A stretch of DNA of 42,985 nucleotides from Clostridiales bacterium (GCA_017617995.1 JAFZVE010000024.1:1-42985), one strand, 5' to 3'; numbered from the stretch's first letter, positions 31,011 to 39,758 are shown. The notes: generated from the letters alone by a model not told the origin. Made by a program: numbers and translations.

Positions 31011-34000
31011 TCAACTCATGATCTGACTTAGGATGAACGGATCTTTTATCTTCTGATCTTCTGCGAAGAAAAGGATCTTCGTGAGGATCTCGGAGGTCTT
31101 CGGATCGTCATCGATGAACGGCAGGAAGATCCTTCCTCTACGCTGCGAATGCACCGGCAGCACGTTGATCATGGTGCCGCCCTTCTGGTGGATGACACCG
31201 CTTCCGAGATGCACGGTGTACGAGGCACGTTTGCCCTCGATCAGAGCGTGCGACTCGGTGAAGGCCACGTTCTTGAGGCCGAAGCTCATGCAGGTAAACT
31301 CCGCGATCGCATGACGCATCTCGATCGTACTGTGCGACATCTCCGGATCGACTTCTCCGGCATGGGCGACACTGACCACAAGATCGACATCTCGCATGAC
31401 TTCGGAGAACAGGATATCCGGCACATCCGCGATCTTGATCTCCTTAAAAGTTTTCCGGTCGAAGAAGACCACATACTCGAGTGTCGGCGCTTCGATATCC
31501 GACGGAGAGAACCAGTCGGCCAGCGCGAAGATCGTCGCGATGATGTTCTCTTTATAGTAGACTTTCTGCACGCCGGTCTCTTCGTCCGGCATCCAGCGGC
31601 GTTTCTTCAGAAGCGCGAGCGTCCTCTTCACCTGGATCTGATTTCCTGCATAGCGCGTGGAGTGGAACATCTCTTTCTCTTCCTCGGTCTTGACGTAGAG
31701 TTCGCGGAATACCTGCTTGAAGGGCTGGACGATCTCTCTGTCGAAGATCTTCTTCTGAAGATCTTTCCAAACTCCGGCCTTATACATGCTGAACGGATGC
31801 GCGACATACCACATCGAGCCGTCCTTCATGGTGAGCTCATCGAGAAGTCCGAATACGCCGTCGTCACTTTCGAATACGAGCGTCTGCATGAGAGGGGCCA
31901 GAACCGGATTTCGGTTCATGCCGTCGATCTCTTCCTTGGCAAAAGCACTTCGGCTCTCCATGGCTTCTTCGAGCATGATCTTCGTTCTTCTGTACTGCTC
32001 CGTGAAGGCTTTTTTCGCTTCCTGCAGATCCTCGATATACTCGTTCTTCTTAAGACGCGCCGGTAGGGACTTAAGTGCTTTTCCATCCTTGGTGGTAGAG
32101 ATCTCGACCTTGCCGTCCGTGACCTTCAGGCACACCTCGACATCCTCCACCTTCGCGGGATTCCAGAAGCCTGCAAGTTCACCCGCGATATCGTTTTCCA
32201 TCTTCAGGATGAAGCGCGTCTCATCCTGATACCCTTCCGCTGTTGCCATGTTCTTGATCGCCATCTCACCGGCCTGCGTCTCACTCGCACGCCGCAGCGC
32301 GCCGTAACCTCTGGCTTCCTTCATGAACTGGCGGATATAGGTGTAGCGCTTCTGCAGTTCCTTCTCGTTTCCGGGGATGATGCCGTAGGCCATGAGAAGA
32401 TCCTTGTTTCTCTTTTTCACGATCTCCGCGTGCACTTCTTCGGCATTCAGCTTTCCGATCGCCGCGTCCGCATACTTTCTCGCACGTGAATGCTTCGCAC
32501 CGTCGGAGATATACTTCGCCGCATCGTAGATCTCATCGAAGCGTTTCTTACCGAGGATCTCGTAGACCTCATCGAACCATGCCTTGTCAAAGGCACCCTG
32601 ACGGAAGGATTCATCGTCGATCGGAGAATACTTCGCGATCGTCGCCTTTCTTCTGTCATCGAAGTTCTCGTTCATGTGCGCAATGAAGTAATAGCAGCCC
32701 GAGGTAAAGCCTTCCCATCCGAGATGTTCGCTTAAGATCGGGATCCATTCCGGCGAGAAGAGAGAAGCCTCGATGAGGCGCTTCTCCTTGATATCCGTAC
32801 CCTTAAGTAGTTCGCCGAGAAGTTTTGCCTGCGTCTTCACATCGCCGTCTTTGTTGTCCGGGATGCAGATGCCGAGAAGATAGGACATCGCGTCCGGCTT
32901 GGATACGATCTTCGACGTATAGGACATATACTTCGAGCGGTTAAATGAATCTTTTCCCATCGCAGAGAGGATCGCCACAAAATTACGTACACCATAGATC
33001 CTCTTCATCTCTTTTATGTACGGCGAGAATACCGTCGGACTGTCGCCGCGCTTGAGCTCGACATTTAAGACATACGGCACGATCGTCTCGTAACACTCGA
33101 CCGCCAGATCGAGGATCTTTCTTTCCTCGTCACTGAGATCTTCCTGTGATATCTGGGAGTTATAGCGTCGTCCGAGCATCTCATTGACTTCGTTATTCAT
33201 ACGGTAGAAACGGGTCTGGAATCTCGAACCGACATCTGCATCGGATGCTTCTCTTTGAAGAAGCACCGCTCCGGTGATGGTCTGCAGCGCTTTGGCAATA
33301 TAGTTTTTGTCCATCATGGTCTTATAGAGGAAGTCCTTGCTGATGATGCCACGCGCACATGCGGCGATGTATTCACCGATCACTGGTCCGCCGTCATGGA
33401 GAAGTTCTGTATCGTAATAGACATATCTCGAATCTCTTCCGTACTCGAAATCGAATTTCTTGGCCAACGCGTAGTGATACGGGAATGACTTCTTTCCGCA
33501 TCTTAAATATCCCGTGAAGAACCGGAATGACGCATGGTTCATGAATGTCGTCTCACACTTATTCTTTCCCGTAACCGGTGCCTTCCCGACCTTCGGATTA
33601 ATCGGAGAGTAGAAGAGCAGATCCTCCTTAGAGATCGTCAGCTGGTACGCCAGTGCGCAGGATGCCTTCGCGATATCATCGCGCTTCACATATTTCAGAA
33701 GATGCGGGAGGATCCTCTTGATCGAGGTCGCATGACGGTAATCACCCTCATCCCAGGAAAGCATTTCCTTCCCGAAGTAGAGCGCGATATGCTTATCGAC
33801 AAACTCCGAATACGGCTTGCCTTTCTCAACCAAAGACCGATAACTTACGGCATTCGCCATGTAGTCGGCGCGGAGAATCACATCCGGATCTTTGACTTCT
33901 TTTTCATAGAATTCTTCCCATAGTTCCGCAAACGGGAAAACCGCTCCCGGCACATAAGAGACCTGAAGTCCGTTTCCGAGAAGGAGTTTCTCGCCAAAGC

Positions 34001-36194
34001 TCACATATTCATCGTTACGATGGGCTTCGATGAGGTCATCAAGTTTCTTAAGGACCTCTTTTTCCCTACCCTCGAACTTCTTGCCGAAGAGTTTCTTCTT
34101 CGCGAAGCAGGAGTTCGGGAAGATACGAAGAAATACTTCCATACACTCCTTCGTATACTCGGGATCGAGTACCGGTTCATAGGTCGCGTTTTTGTCATAG
34201 AACTCTCCGGCTCCGTCTTCTTTCGCTCCGGCTGTGCCGTCTCCTCCGAGGATCTGATCGAGAAGGATCTGTTCCTTTGTAGAAGGTTTCTCCATAGAGC
34301 GGGCGATCTCCATCGCTTCCGGGAATGTCGGAGATTCTTCCTTCTTCATCTGAAGGAGAATATCGAGACCGGCACTTCTCTTCTCCTCGGAAGAATCGGA
34401 AAGAAGCCGCGACACCAGTCCGACCTTTTCCTTCTCGTCCATCGTCATCAGAAGTGCGATCGCCTCAGAGCGAACATCCGCTTTCTTTAACCGAAGCGCA
34501 TCTTCGAGGATCGAATAACAGAAAGAAGGAAGCTTTCCCTCTTCTGCCGCGATCGACTCGTCCAGGAACGACGTATCTCTCTCAAGTTCATGCTTCAGCA
34601 TCTCGGCAGCCGCCTTACGGGTATAGGTCTCGTTATCGCTTAAGGCCTTCGTCAGATACTCGTATTCTTCTTTATTCTCCGGTTCGTTCAGAAGGAGGCG
34701 CAGAGCCTTACCTCTCGTCTCCGTATCGATATCCGCAAGATGCGAGGCGACGAAGCGGGTGAGGTTTTTATCCATGCACGCACTCGCGCAGTATGCCATA
34801 CGGGTATAGTAATCGGCCTTTCCGAATGACACACTTGACCATGGGAATACGAGTCCCTCGTAGGTTATCTTTTTCTTCGGAAGATTCTCTACGATCGAAC
34901 TTAAGATATCGTAGGTACGCCTTGCTTCCTCGATACTGCTGAAGTAGTAATCGTAATTGGCGAAGACACGCGATTTGACAAACCCCTTGATGATGGAATA
35001 GTCGTTGCGGATCGCGATAGCCAGATTGATCGCCAGAGACATGTTGATCAGAAATGCCGGCATCAGGAGCGCCTGAATCTCGAAGTCGTCCGGTTTAGTC
35101 TCGAAGATACGGAGCATTGTTGCCGTGCGCCGGTATGGAATATCGGTATGAGCCAGAAAATAGGCGGCCGTCAGCTGCTGCTCACGGTTTCCTTCGAGCA
35201 TCAGTTCCTCCGCTCTTTTTCCGGCTTCCGCTATGTCGGTAAATCCCACTGACCAGAGAGCGATATAGATCCGGAAATGATCCGTGGAGGCCATCGACTC
35301 TTCCCGTTTCTTCTCATCGGAGAGACACTCTGTGATGACCCGGACCTGCTTGTCCGTGACGCGGTCCATGCTCTTATCTTCCAGCGTGGCAAGGCCCGTA
35401 CATACGGTGACTGCACGCTGTACAGAAGCGAAGCGGATCAGGTCATTTTCCAGAATGGTATCGAGTAGATAGAGGAATGCTTCCTTCGTACCGAAGTCCA
35501 TATTCTCGCAGATCGCCTGGCGAAGTCCTTCCTGAAGCCGCGCGGCCAGAAGGAGCTTTCTCATCAGTTCATACATGCGGGTGTTTTTACTGAGGAAGAT
35601 GCCGCGGATCGTGTTAAGTTCCAGTACGCCGCCATCCTCGAACACCTGCTTTTCGATGATGGACTCGAGCCTCTTATCGCCCTTTTCAAGAAGTGCGAAG
35701 ATGATATACGGCGAGACCAGACCATACTGAGAATTCAGTTCTTTGAAGTCCTTCATGTCATCGGAGATACGGAGCTCGAAGAGATCGTAGATATCTGTCT
35801 CCATCGCCGTGAACGTCTGGAAATCCTTGACGATATCCGAGATCACTTTTTTGTAGTAGGCGTAGTCCGGACTGCGGTAGGATCTTCTGTATGCCGAATA
35901 ACTGATCTGCCATTCATTACAGCCATCGATCGCGGTATAAAGAAGCGGGATGTAATCCTTATCGATGATCTTCAGAAGTTCCTTCTCATACTTACGGAAG
36001 AACGCAGAAGGTTTCTCGGTCTTGATCGTCTCCTCGAACGTCTTTCCAATACCATCAAGTTTGTTCTTCACACCGAGAGTCCGAAGGAAATCTGAAAATT
36101 CCTTACTCAGGGCAGCTGCACGCTTGTCGCGTCTTGCATTGATTTCTGTTCTTACTTTCTGCGCGATCTTATACTTATTTTCCGTACTACTCAT
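31011..36194 (-). CDS. Giant DUF4132 (MolR-like) protein
   Basis: The 1727-residue cytoplasmic protein is the largest in the window. About residues 450-640 show HEAT-like helical repeats (for example KALRLLLNEPENKEEYEYL and EAIALLMTMDEKEK). About 1310-1420 matches the DUF4132 block (GFWNPAKVEDVEVCLK ... KALKSLPARLKKNEYIEDL). About 1615-1727 is the conserved C-terminal module of these proteins (DUF7737-like: EMRHAIAEFTCMSFGLKNV, HLGSGVIHQKGGTMINVLPV). E. coli MolR belongs to this family; no activity is established. The gene has GGAG before its ATG, follows a 149-residue unknown protein by 63 bp and precedes the lipoprotein by 25 bp. No MoxR or VWA partner is nearby. Confidence 0.85.
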   Translation of the reverse strand: MSSTENKYKIAQKVRTEINARRDKRAAALSKEFSDFLRTLGVKNKLDGIGKTFEETIKTEKPSAFFRKYEKELLKIIDKDYIPLLYTAIDGCNEWQISYSAYRRSYRSPDYAYYKKVISDIVKDFQTFTAMETDIYDLFELRISDDMKDFKELNSQYGLVSPYIIFALLEKGDKRLESIIEKQVFEDGGVLELNTIRGIFLSKNTRMYELMRKLLLAARLQEGLRQAICENMDFGTKEAFLYLLDTILENDLIRFASVQRAVTVCTGLATLEDKSMDRVTDKQVRVITECLSDEKKREESMASTDHFRIYIALWSVGFTDIAEAGKRAEELMLEGNREQQLTAAYFLAHTDIPYRRTATMLRIFETKPDDFEIQALLMPAFLINMSLAINLAIAIRNDYSIIKGFVKSRVFANYDYYFSSIEEARRTYDILSSIVENLPKKKITYEGLVFPWSSVSFGKADYYTRMAYCASACMDKNLTRFVASHLADIDTETRGKALRLLLNEPENKEEYEYLTKALSDNETYTRKAAAEMLKHELERDTSFLDESIAAEEGKLPSFCYSILEDALRLKKADVRSEAIALLMTMDEKEKVGLVSRLLSDSSEEKRSAGLDILLQMKKEESPTFPEAMEIARSMEKPSTKEQILLDQILGGDGTAGAKEDGAGEFYDKNATYEPVLDPEYTKECMEVFLRIFPNSCFAKKKLFGKKFEGREKEVLKKLDDLIEAHRNDEYVSFGEKLLLGNGLQVSYVPGAVFPFAELWEEFYEKEVKDPDVILRADYMANAVSYRSLVEKGKPYSEFVDKHIALYFGKEMLSWDEGDYRHATSIKRILPHLLKYVKRDDIAKASCALAYQLTISKEDLLFYSPINPKVGKAPVTGKNKCETTFMNHASFRFFTGYLRCGKKSFPYHYALAKKFDFEYGRDSRYVYYDTELLHDGGPVIGEYIAACARGIISKDFLYKTMMDKNYIAKALQTITGAVLLQREASDADVGSRFQTRFYRMNNEVNEMLGRRYNSQISQEDLSDEERKILDLAVECYETIVPYVLNVELKRGDSPTVFSPYIKEMKRIYGVRNFVAILSAMGKDSFNRSKYMSYTSKIVSKPDAMSYLLGICIPDNKDGDVKTQAKLLGELLKGTDIKEKRLIEASLFSPEWIPILSEHLGWEGFTSGCYYFIAHMNENFDDRRKATIAKYSPIDDESFRQGAFDKAWFDEVYEILGKKRFDEIYDAAKYISDGAKHSRARKYADAAIGKLNAEEVHAEIVKKRNKDLLMAYGIIPGNEKELQKRYTYIRQFMKEARGYGALRRASETQAGEMAIKNMATAEGYQDETRFILKMENDIAGELAGFWNPAKVEDVEVCLKVTDGKVEISTTKDGKALKSLPARLKKNEYIEDLQEAKKAFTEQYRRTKIMLEEAMESRSAFAKEEIDGMNRNPVLAPLMQTLVFESDDGVFGLLDELTMKDGSMWYVAHPFSMYKAGVWKDLQKKIFDREIVQPFKQVFRELYVKTEEEKEMFHSTRYAGNQIQVKRTLALLKKRRWMPDEETGVQKVYYKENIIATIFALADWFSPSDIEAPTLEYVVFFDRKTFKEIKIADVPDILFSEVMRDVDLVVSVAHAGEVDPEMSHSTIEMRHAIAEFTCMSFGLKNVAFTESHALIEGKRASYTVHLGSGVIHQKGGTMINVLPVHSQRRGRIFLPFIDDDPKTSEILTKILFFAEDQKIKDPFILSQIMS

Positions 36195-36257
36195 TCTTTT
36201 TCTCCTACATGATTCTCTGCTTGCTTTCCGCCATGACCGGGGCGTCCGATCCGGCGA

Positions 36258-36707
36258 TTACCATATGCGTCCGGCGAGCATCGTGAGACGCACGAATGTA
36301 AGCCGGTCGCCTTCATGAAGTTCCAGCTCTCTCTTCTCCATATCCTCCGGCGTCGGGCCGGCCAGATTCTCTGTCGGGACTTCGATACGTTCATCGTTAA
36401 TGAATATACAGACCAGCCCGTCCTGATAGGCCAGAAGCGCCGTATCGATCGCTTTCTGCAGGTCCGGTCTGGTGTCATTATTGAGGATGCCGAACGAGAT
36501 CTTGCCGATGCCGGCGAGATTCTCCATCTCCTCATCTGATAGTGGTGTGGGTTTGTTTTCGAGCCGCTTTATGAACGCATCCACCATGATCTTCACGGTC
36601 TCCTCGATCAGCGCGCGGACATTTCCCGGCGCACTCGGATAGTCCAGCGGCACGGGCTCGATCTTCCTTCTTTTCCCGATGCTTTTCTGATTAACAAAAA
36701 CTCTCAT
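36258..36707 (-). CDS. Unknown 149-residue protein encoded before DUF4132
   Basis: The protein begins MRVFVNQKSIGKRRKIEPVP, is soluble and mixed alpha/beta, and ends LHEGDRLTFVRLTMLAGRIW. A central region (FGILNNDTRPDLQKAIDTALLAYQDG) looks like a helix pair, and FINDERIE looks like a strand-turn. I recognise no family. ATG at 36705-36707 has GGAG 7 bases upstream. The ORF is open to an ATG at 36752, but that codon is about at the predicted transcription start. It is the first gene of the probable DUF4132 operon, so it may be that protein's partner. Confidence 0.7.
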   Translation of the reverse strand: MRVFVNQKSIGKRRKIEPVPLDYPSAPGNVRALIEETVKIMVDAFIKRLENKPTPLSDEEMENLAGIGKISFGILNNDTRPDLQKAIDTALLAYQDGLVCIFINDERIEVPTENLAGPTPEDMEKRELELHEGDRLTFVRLTMLAGRIW

Positions 36708-36723
36708 CTTCCTGCTCCGCACA

Positions 36724-36739
36724 CGCAGGCGAACCTGCG
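36724..36739 (-). promoter_or_regulatory. UUCG-tetraloop hairpin in the leader of the DUF4132 operon
   Basis: CGCAGG-TTCG-CCTGCG on the minus strand is a perfect 6-bp stem with a stable UUCG loop. It lies 17 bases before the start codon at 36707 and about 12 bases after the predicted transcription start. It may stabilise the mRNA 5' end. Confidence 0.55.
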
Positions 36740-36757
36740 GATCTATCCCCATGTTTC

Positions 36758-36786
36758 ATTCTAACTTGCATGCAGGGAAAAGACAA
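36758..36786 (-). promoter_or_regulatory. Promoter of the DUF4132 operon
   Basis: On the minus strand TTGTCT (36781-36786), 17 bases, TAGAAT (36758-36763). Confidence 0.55.
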
Positions 36787-36812
36787 GAAAACAAGTGCAG
36801 ATACGTGTGTAC

Positions 36813-37589
36813 TCATCCCAGTGCGACGTCGAGGGCCATCATGAGCGTGAAGCCGAAAGAAAATGCAATTACACCGATATTCGAGTGTTCGCCGGAAGAC
36901 ATCTCGGGGATCAGTTCTTCAACAACGACATAGAGCATCGCGCCGGCAGCGAAAGAAAGGAGATACGGCATCGCCGGTACCAGAAGTCCGGCCGCTAGGA
37001 TCGTTAGAACGCCACCGACAGGCTCCACGATACCGGACAGAGCCCCTGCACCGAATGCCCACTTTTTGCTCTTTCCCTGCGCATGCAGAGGCATCGAGAT
37101 GATCGCGCCTTCCGGGAAATTCTGGATCGCAATACCTAAGGAAAGTGCCAGCGCACCGCCCAAGGTCATCGTGTTGTTCTTCGCAAGAAATCCGGCATAC
37201 ACGACACCGACGGCCATGCCCTCCGGGATGTTATGGAGCGTGACCGCAAGGACCATCATGGTGGTCTTCGCAAGCTTACTCTTCGGACCTTCCGACTTAT
37301 CCGTATTCATGTGAAGGTGCGGGATGATGTGATCGAGAAGCAGAAGGAATAGAATACCGGCCCAGAATCCGATTGCCGCCGGAAGGAAAGCGAACTTTCC
37401 CTTATCCTCCGACTGATCCATCGCCGGGATCAGAAGACTCCAGATCGATGCCGCCACCATGACGCCCGCGGCAAATCCCGTCAGTGCACGCTGTACCGGC
37501 ATACTCAGTTCTTTCTTCATAAAGAAGACGCAGCCGGCACCCAGCGCAGTGCCCAGAAACGGTATCATCAATCCGATAAAAACATCCAT
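36813..37589 (-). CDS. ZIP-family divalent metal transporter
   Basis: The 258-residue membrane protein has about eight hydrophobic segments. The paired metal-binding helices carry HNIPEGMAVG and QNFPEGAIIS, the signature of the GufA/ZupT branch of ZIP transporters. A His-rich loop (LLDHIIPHLHMN, about 88-99) lies before helix IV. It imports zinc or related divalent cations across the cytoplasmic membrane. The ATG at 37587-37589 has AAGG 8 bases upstream; the longer ORF to 37640 has no ribosome binding site. A GTTAG/CTAAC dyad lies 54 bases further upstream. Confidence 0.9.
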   Translation of the reverse strand: MDVFIGLMIPFLGTALGAGCVFFMKKELSMPVQRALTGFAAGVMVAASIWSLLIPAMDQSEDKGKFAFLPAAIGFWAGILFLLLLDHIIPHLHMNTDKSEGPKSKLAKTTMMVLAVTLHNIPEGMAVGVVYAGFLAKNNTMTLGGALALSLGIAIQNFPEGAIISMPLHAQGKSKKWAFGAGALSGIVEPVGGVLTILAAGLLVPAMPYLLSFAAGAMLYVVVEELIPEMSSGEHSNIGVIAFSFGFTLMMALDVALG

Positions 37590-37642
37590 GATCGTATCCT
37601 TCTTAAGCAAATATGTTGCCCTGCCTGACTCACCAGACAAAG

Positions 37643-37658
37643 GTTAGACTCTGCTAAC
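37643..37658. promoter_or_regulatory. Inverted repeat upstream of the ZIP transporter gene
   Basis: GTTAG-N6-CTAAC lies 54 bases before the transporter start, next to a possible minus-strand -10 (TATCAT, 37659-37664). It could be an operator for a metal-responsive regulator, but the 6-base spacer does not fit the DtxR/IdeR box. Confidence 0.3.
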
Positions 37659-37714
37659 ATGATACTACATCTCAGAAAGGACGAACAAGAATCTTTCATC
37701 TGATTTCTTCCGGA

Positions 37715-37750
37715 CAAAAAAACACGAACCGAAATGAGCGGTTCGTGTTC
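37715..37750. terminator. Strong intrinsic terminator
   Basis: AACACGAACCG and CGGTTCGTGTT pair perfectly over 11 bp with a 7-base loop (37722-37750). On the minus strand seven T follow, so it ends the Gfo/Idh/MocA transcript whose stop codon is at 37771. Confidence 0.9.
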
Positions 37751-37770
37751 ATCTGTTTTATTCTGAAAAC

Positions 37771-38799
37771 TCAGTTATATCCGACCTCGTGAAGAAGTGC
37801 ATCAAGTATCTTCGCATTGCGGATCGAGAATTCCGGTGTGATGTGCGGTGTCTCCCCGTTCCGGATGCAGCGCCCGAGCTGTTCGACCTCGAGCTTATAA
37901 TTCTGGTCGACCTTCACGGAACGCTCGATGACTTCGCCCTCGCGGAAGATGCGATACGAGAGCGAACCTTCCTGGTTATACTCGACCTCCGAGCGGATCG
38001 CACCGCGCGTACCGTGGATATAGAGACGGTCATAGCGGCCGAATCCGTTGACACCGAGGACCATACCTACATCAAAGGAAACACGAACGCCGCCCGGGAA
38101 TTTCATGATGGCTCCTACAAAAGCATCGACACCCTCATCGGTCAGCTCACCCACTGCACGAATATATTCCGGAGTCAGCGCCTCGTCCATGGCGGCCGAA
38201 GAAGCATCGTCCACATAGCGCGATGCCCGTGCGCGAAGAAGAGAGAGCGTCATGGTCGTGCAGTAGCAGCCGAGGTCATAGATCATACCGCCGCCCTGCT
38301 CTTTGTGAAGGCGGAAATCTTCCTTATACCCCTGGGTCAGGAAGGCCGTATCGATATAAAGGATGTCTCCGATGACTCCTTCACGGACGTCCTTGCAGAG
38401 CGACTCGATGTACTGTCCATGCAGATATGCGTATGCTTCCACGAGTGTAACATTATTACGCCGGGCCGCATCGAACATCTCCTGTGCCTCCTGCGCATTC
38501 AGCGCGAGCGGTTTTTCACAGAGGACATGTTTTCCTGCCTCCAGCGCACGGATCACCCACTCCTTATGGATGTCATTCGGAAGAGGGATATAGACTGCTT
38601 CGACATTCGGATCAGAAAGGAGCTTCTCATAGCCGACATAGCCGACTTCGAATCCGAACTTCTCCTTAAACTTCGCGACCTTTTCTTCCGATCTTCCTGC
38701 AATCGCATAGAGCTCACAGTTCTCTGCCTGCTGCATCCCCGGAATCGTCGCATACGACGCGATCGCCGCCGTGCCCAGCACACCCCATTTGACCTTCAT
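37771..38799 (-). CDS. Gfo/Idh/MocA-family NAD(P)-dependent oxidoreductase
   Basis: The 342-residue protein has an N-terminal Rossmann fold (KVKWGVLGTAAIAS, then YAIAGRSEEKV), the family signature EAVYIPLPNDIHKEWVIRALEAGKHVLCEKPLA (catalytic Lys in CEKP, about 97), and the C-terminal beta-sheet domain with GGGMIYDLGCY. These enzymes oxidise or reduce sugars and inositols. The ATG at 38797-38799 has GAGG 8 bases upstream. No sugar gene is next to it, so the substrate is open. The leader contains a long inverted repeat. Confidence 0.9.
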   Translation of the reverse strand: MKVKWGVLGTAAIASYATIPGMQQAENCELYAIAGRSEEKVAKFKEKFGFEVGYVGYEKLLSDPNVEAVYIPLPNDIHKEWVIRALEAGKHVLCEKPLALNAQEAQEMFDAARRNNVTLVEAYAYLHGQYIESLCKDVREGVIGDILYIDTAFLTQGYKEDFRLHKEQGGGMIYDLGCYCTTMTLSLLRARASRYVDDASSAAMDEALTPEYIRAVGELTDEGVDAFVGAIMKFPGGVRVSFDVGMVLGVNGFGRYDRLYIHGTRGAIRSEVEYNQEGSLSYRIFREGEVIERSVKVDQNYKLEVEQLGRCIRNGETPHITPEFSIRNAKILDALLHEVGYN

Positions 38800-38836
38800 A
38801 CGCACATCCTCACTTTCTTCGTATTCACATACATGA

Positions 38837-38881
38837 CCGGCACCTGTACGACGGGTCATGCCCCGCCCGAACAAGTGCCGG
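38837..38881. promoter_or_regulatory. Long inverted repeat in the leader of the Gfo/Idh/MocA gene
   Basis: CCGGCAC (38837-38843) pairs with GTGCCGG (38875-38881), and CGGG/CCCG can pair inside the 31-base loop. It begins 38 bases upstream of the start codon. I do not recognise a known riboswitch class and there is no U-run. Confidence 0.4.
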
Positions 38882-38954
38882 GAAACTCCTACATTAGTTT
38901 CATTGTAATCGAATCATCCGAAAAGAAGTATGCGCATTCTCGCCATTTCTTTCA

Positions 38955-39425
38955 TTATTCTGCCGAGATCGTAAGCTTGCTGTCCTTACCGTTCAGTTCG
39001 ACGACATTCGAAGCGTCAGCGGACTCGGCGATCTCACTTTCGATCGAGCAGCCATGGCCCTTATTCTTCGCACGGAAAGAAAAGTCAGAAGGCACGGTAA
39101 GTTCAGCCTCGCCGCCGATCAGATTGATCTCCAGGGAGCCTTCGATATCGGAAACTGTGATCTTAAGATGGCCCTTTCCGTCGATCTCCAGTTCTTCAAA
39201 GCTGAGGTTCGTAAGGGAGATGCCCGCATCCGCGCAAGCGATCTCTACTTTTCCTGCCTTCTCCGGGATACCGATCGAAACTTCCGCTTCCCCATCCACT
39301 GCCACATCGAACTTCTTTCTAGCTGTATCGATCTTCGCCGTCACCGGGAAAACCACTGTGTTATCTTTTGTTCCGTATACATTGATTCTGCCTGCACCCT
39401 TAATCGTAATATCAAAATCTGTCAT
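38955..39425 (-). CDS. Beta-strand-rich protein of unknown function
   Basis: This 156-residue, acidic, soluble protein has short alternating strands with glycine and asparagine turns (ITIKGAGRINVYGTKDNTV, HLKITVSDIEGSLEINLIGG, SKLTISAE). The pattern recalls the DUF4097/GIN-type beta-helix domains of bacterial surface-associated proteins, but no signal peptide or anchor is present. The ATG follows GAGG by 8 bases. It is separated by about 155 bp from the Gfo/Idh/MocA gene. I cannot assign a function. Confidence 0.65.
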   Translation of the reverse strand: MTDFDITIKGAGRINVYGTKDNTVVFPVTAKIDTARKKFDVAVDGEAEVSIGIPEKAGKVEIACADAGISLTNLSFEELEIDGKGHLKITVSDIEGSLEINLIGGEAELTVPSDFSFRAKNKGHGCSIESEIAESADASNVVELNGKDSKLTISAE

Positions 39426-39556
39426 CGCTGTATCCTCGCTTTCGTTTTTCTTGACCTCATGATACAGCGGGAATTATTAAACGTTCATTAAATCCCATAA
39501 GAACTTGGGAATCGCACGCCGTGGGAACGGATGAGCCTGACTCCACTCAAAAACAG

Positions 39557-39586
39557 TTGCCACTTATCTCCGATCTGTGATATTAT
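39557..39586 (+). promoter_or_regulatory. tRNA-Val promoter
   Basis: TTGCCA (39557-39562), 18 bases, TATTAT (39581-39586) with extended TGA, 7 bases before the tRNA 5' end. Confidence 0.6.
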
Positions 39587-39593
39587 ATTCGGC

Positions 39594-39668
39594 GGAAGCT
39601 TAGCTCAGCGGGAGAGCATTCCCTTCACAGGGGAGGGGTCATGGGTTCAAACCCCATAGTTTCCACCA
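39594..39668 (+). tRNA. tRNA-Val (anticodon CAC)
   Basis: A full cloverleaf can be drawn: acceptor GGAAGCT/AGTTTCC with one G-U pair, D arm GCTC/GAGC, anticodon stem TTCCC/GGGAG with loop TTCACAG (anticodon CAC, so valine GTG), T arm ATGGG-TTCAAAC-CCCAT, discriminator A and encoded CCA. It is the probable integration site of the element that starts immediately downstream. Confidence 0.93.
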
Positions 39669-39679
39669 GTTCTATAGAA

Positions 39680-39718
39680 TCCTGAAAGCCTGATATTACG
39701 GGCTTTCGGGATTTTTGT
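39680..39718 (+). terminator. Intrinsic terminator after tRNA-Val
   Basis: CCTGAAAGCC (39681-39690) pairs with GGCTTTCGGG (39701-39710), with one G-U pair, followed by ATTTTTGTTTT. It would end tRNA transcription. Confidence 0.75.
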
Positions 39719-39736
39719 TTTCGTTACAATCTCATT

Positions 39737-39758
39737 TTGACCACAAAATTGACCACAA
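39737..39758. repeat. Tandem TTGACCACAA repeats, possible integrase arm sites
   Basis: TTGACCACAA occurs at 39737-39746 and again at 39749-39758, 12 bp apart, between the tRNA and the integrase stop codon. Short direct repeats at this place are typical arm-type binding sites for tyrosine integrases. Confidence 0.5.

Noticed and set aside
37643..37658. DtxR/IdeR metal box before the ZIP transporter gene
   Set aside because: The half-sites look similar but are separated by six bases instead of the family spacing.
37789..39462. A 557-codon plus-strand frame opposite the Gfo/Idh/MocA gene
   Set aside because: It is exactly antisense to two well-supported genes, has no ribosome binding site and has the odd Arg/His/Asp-rich composition of an antisense shadow.
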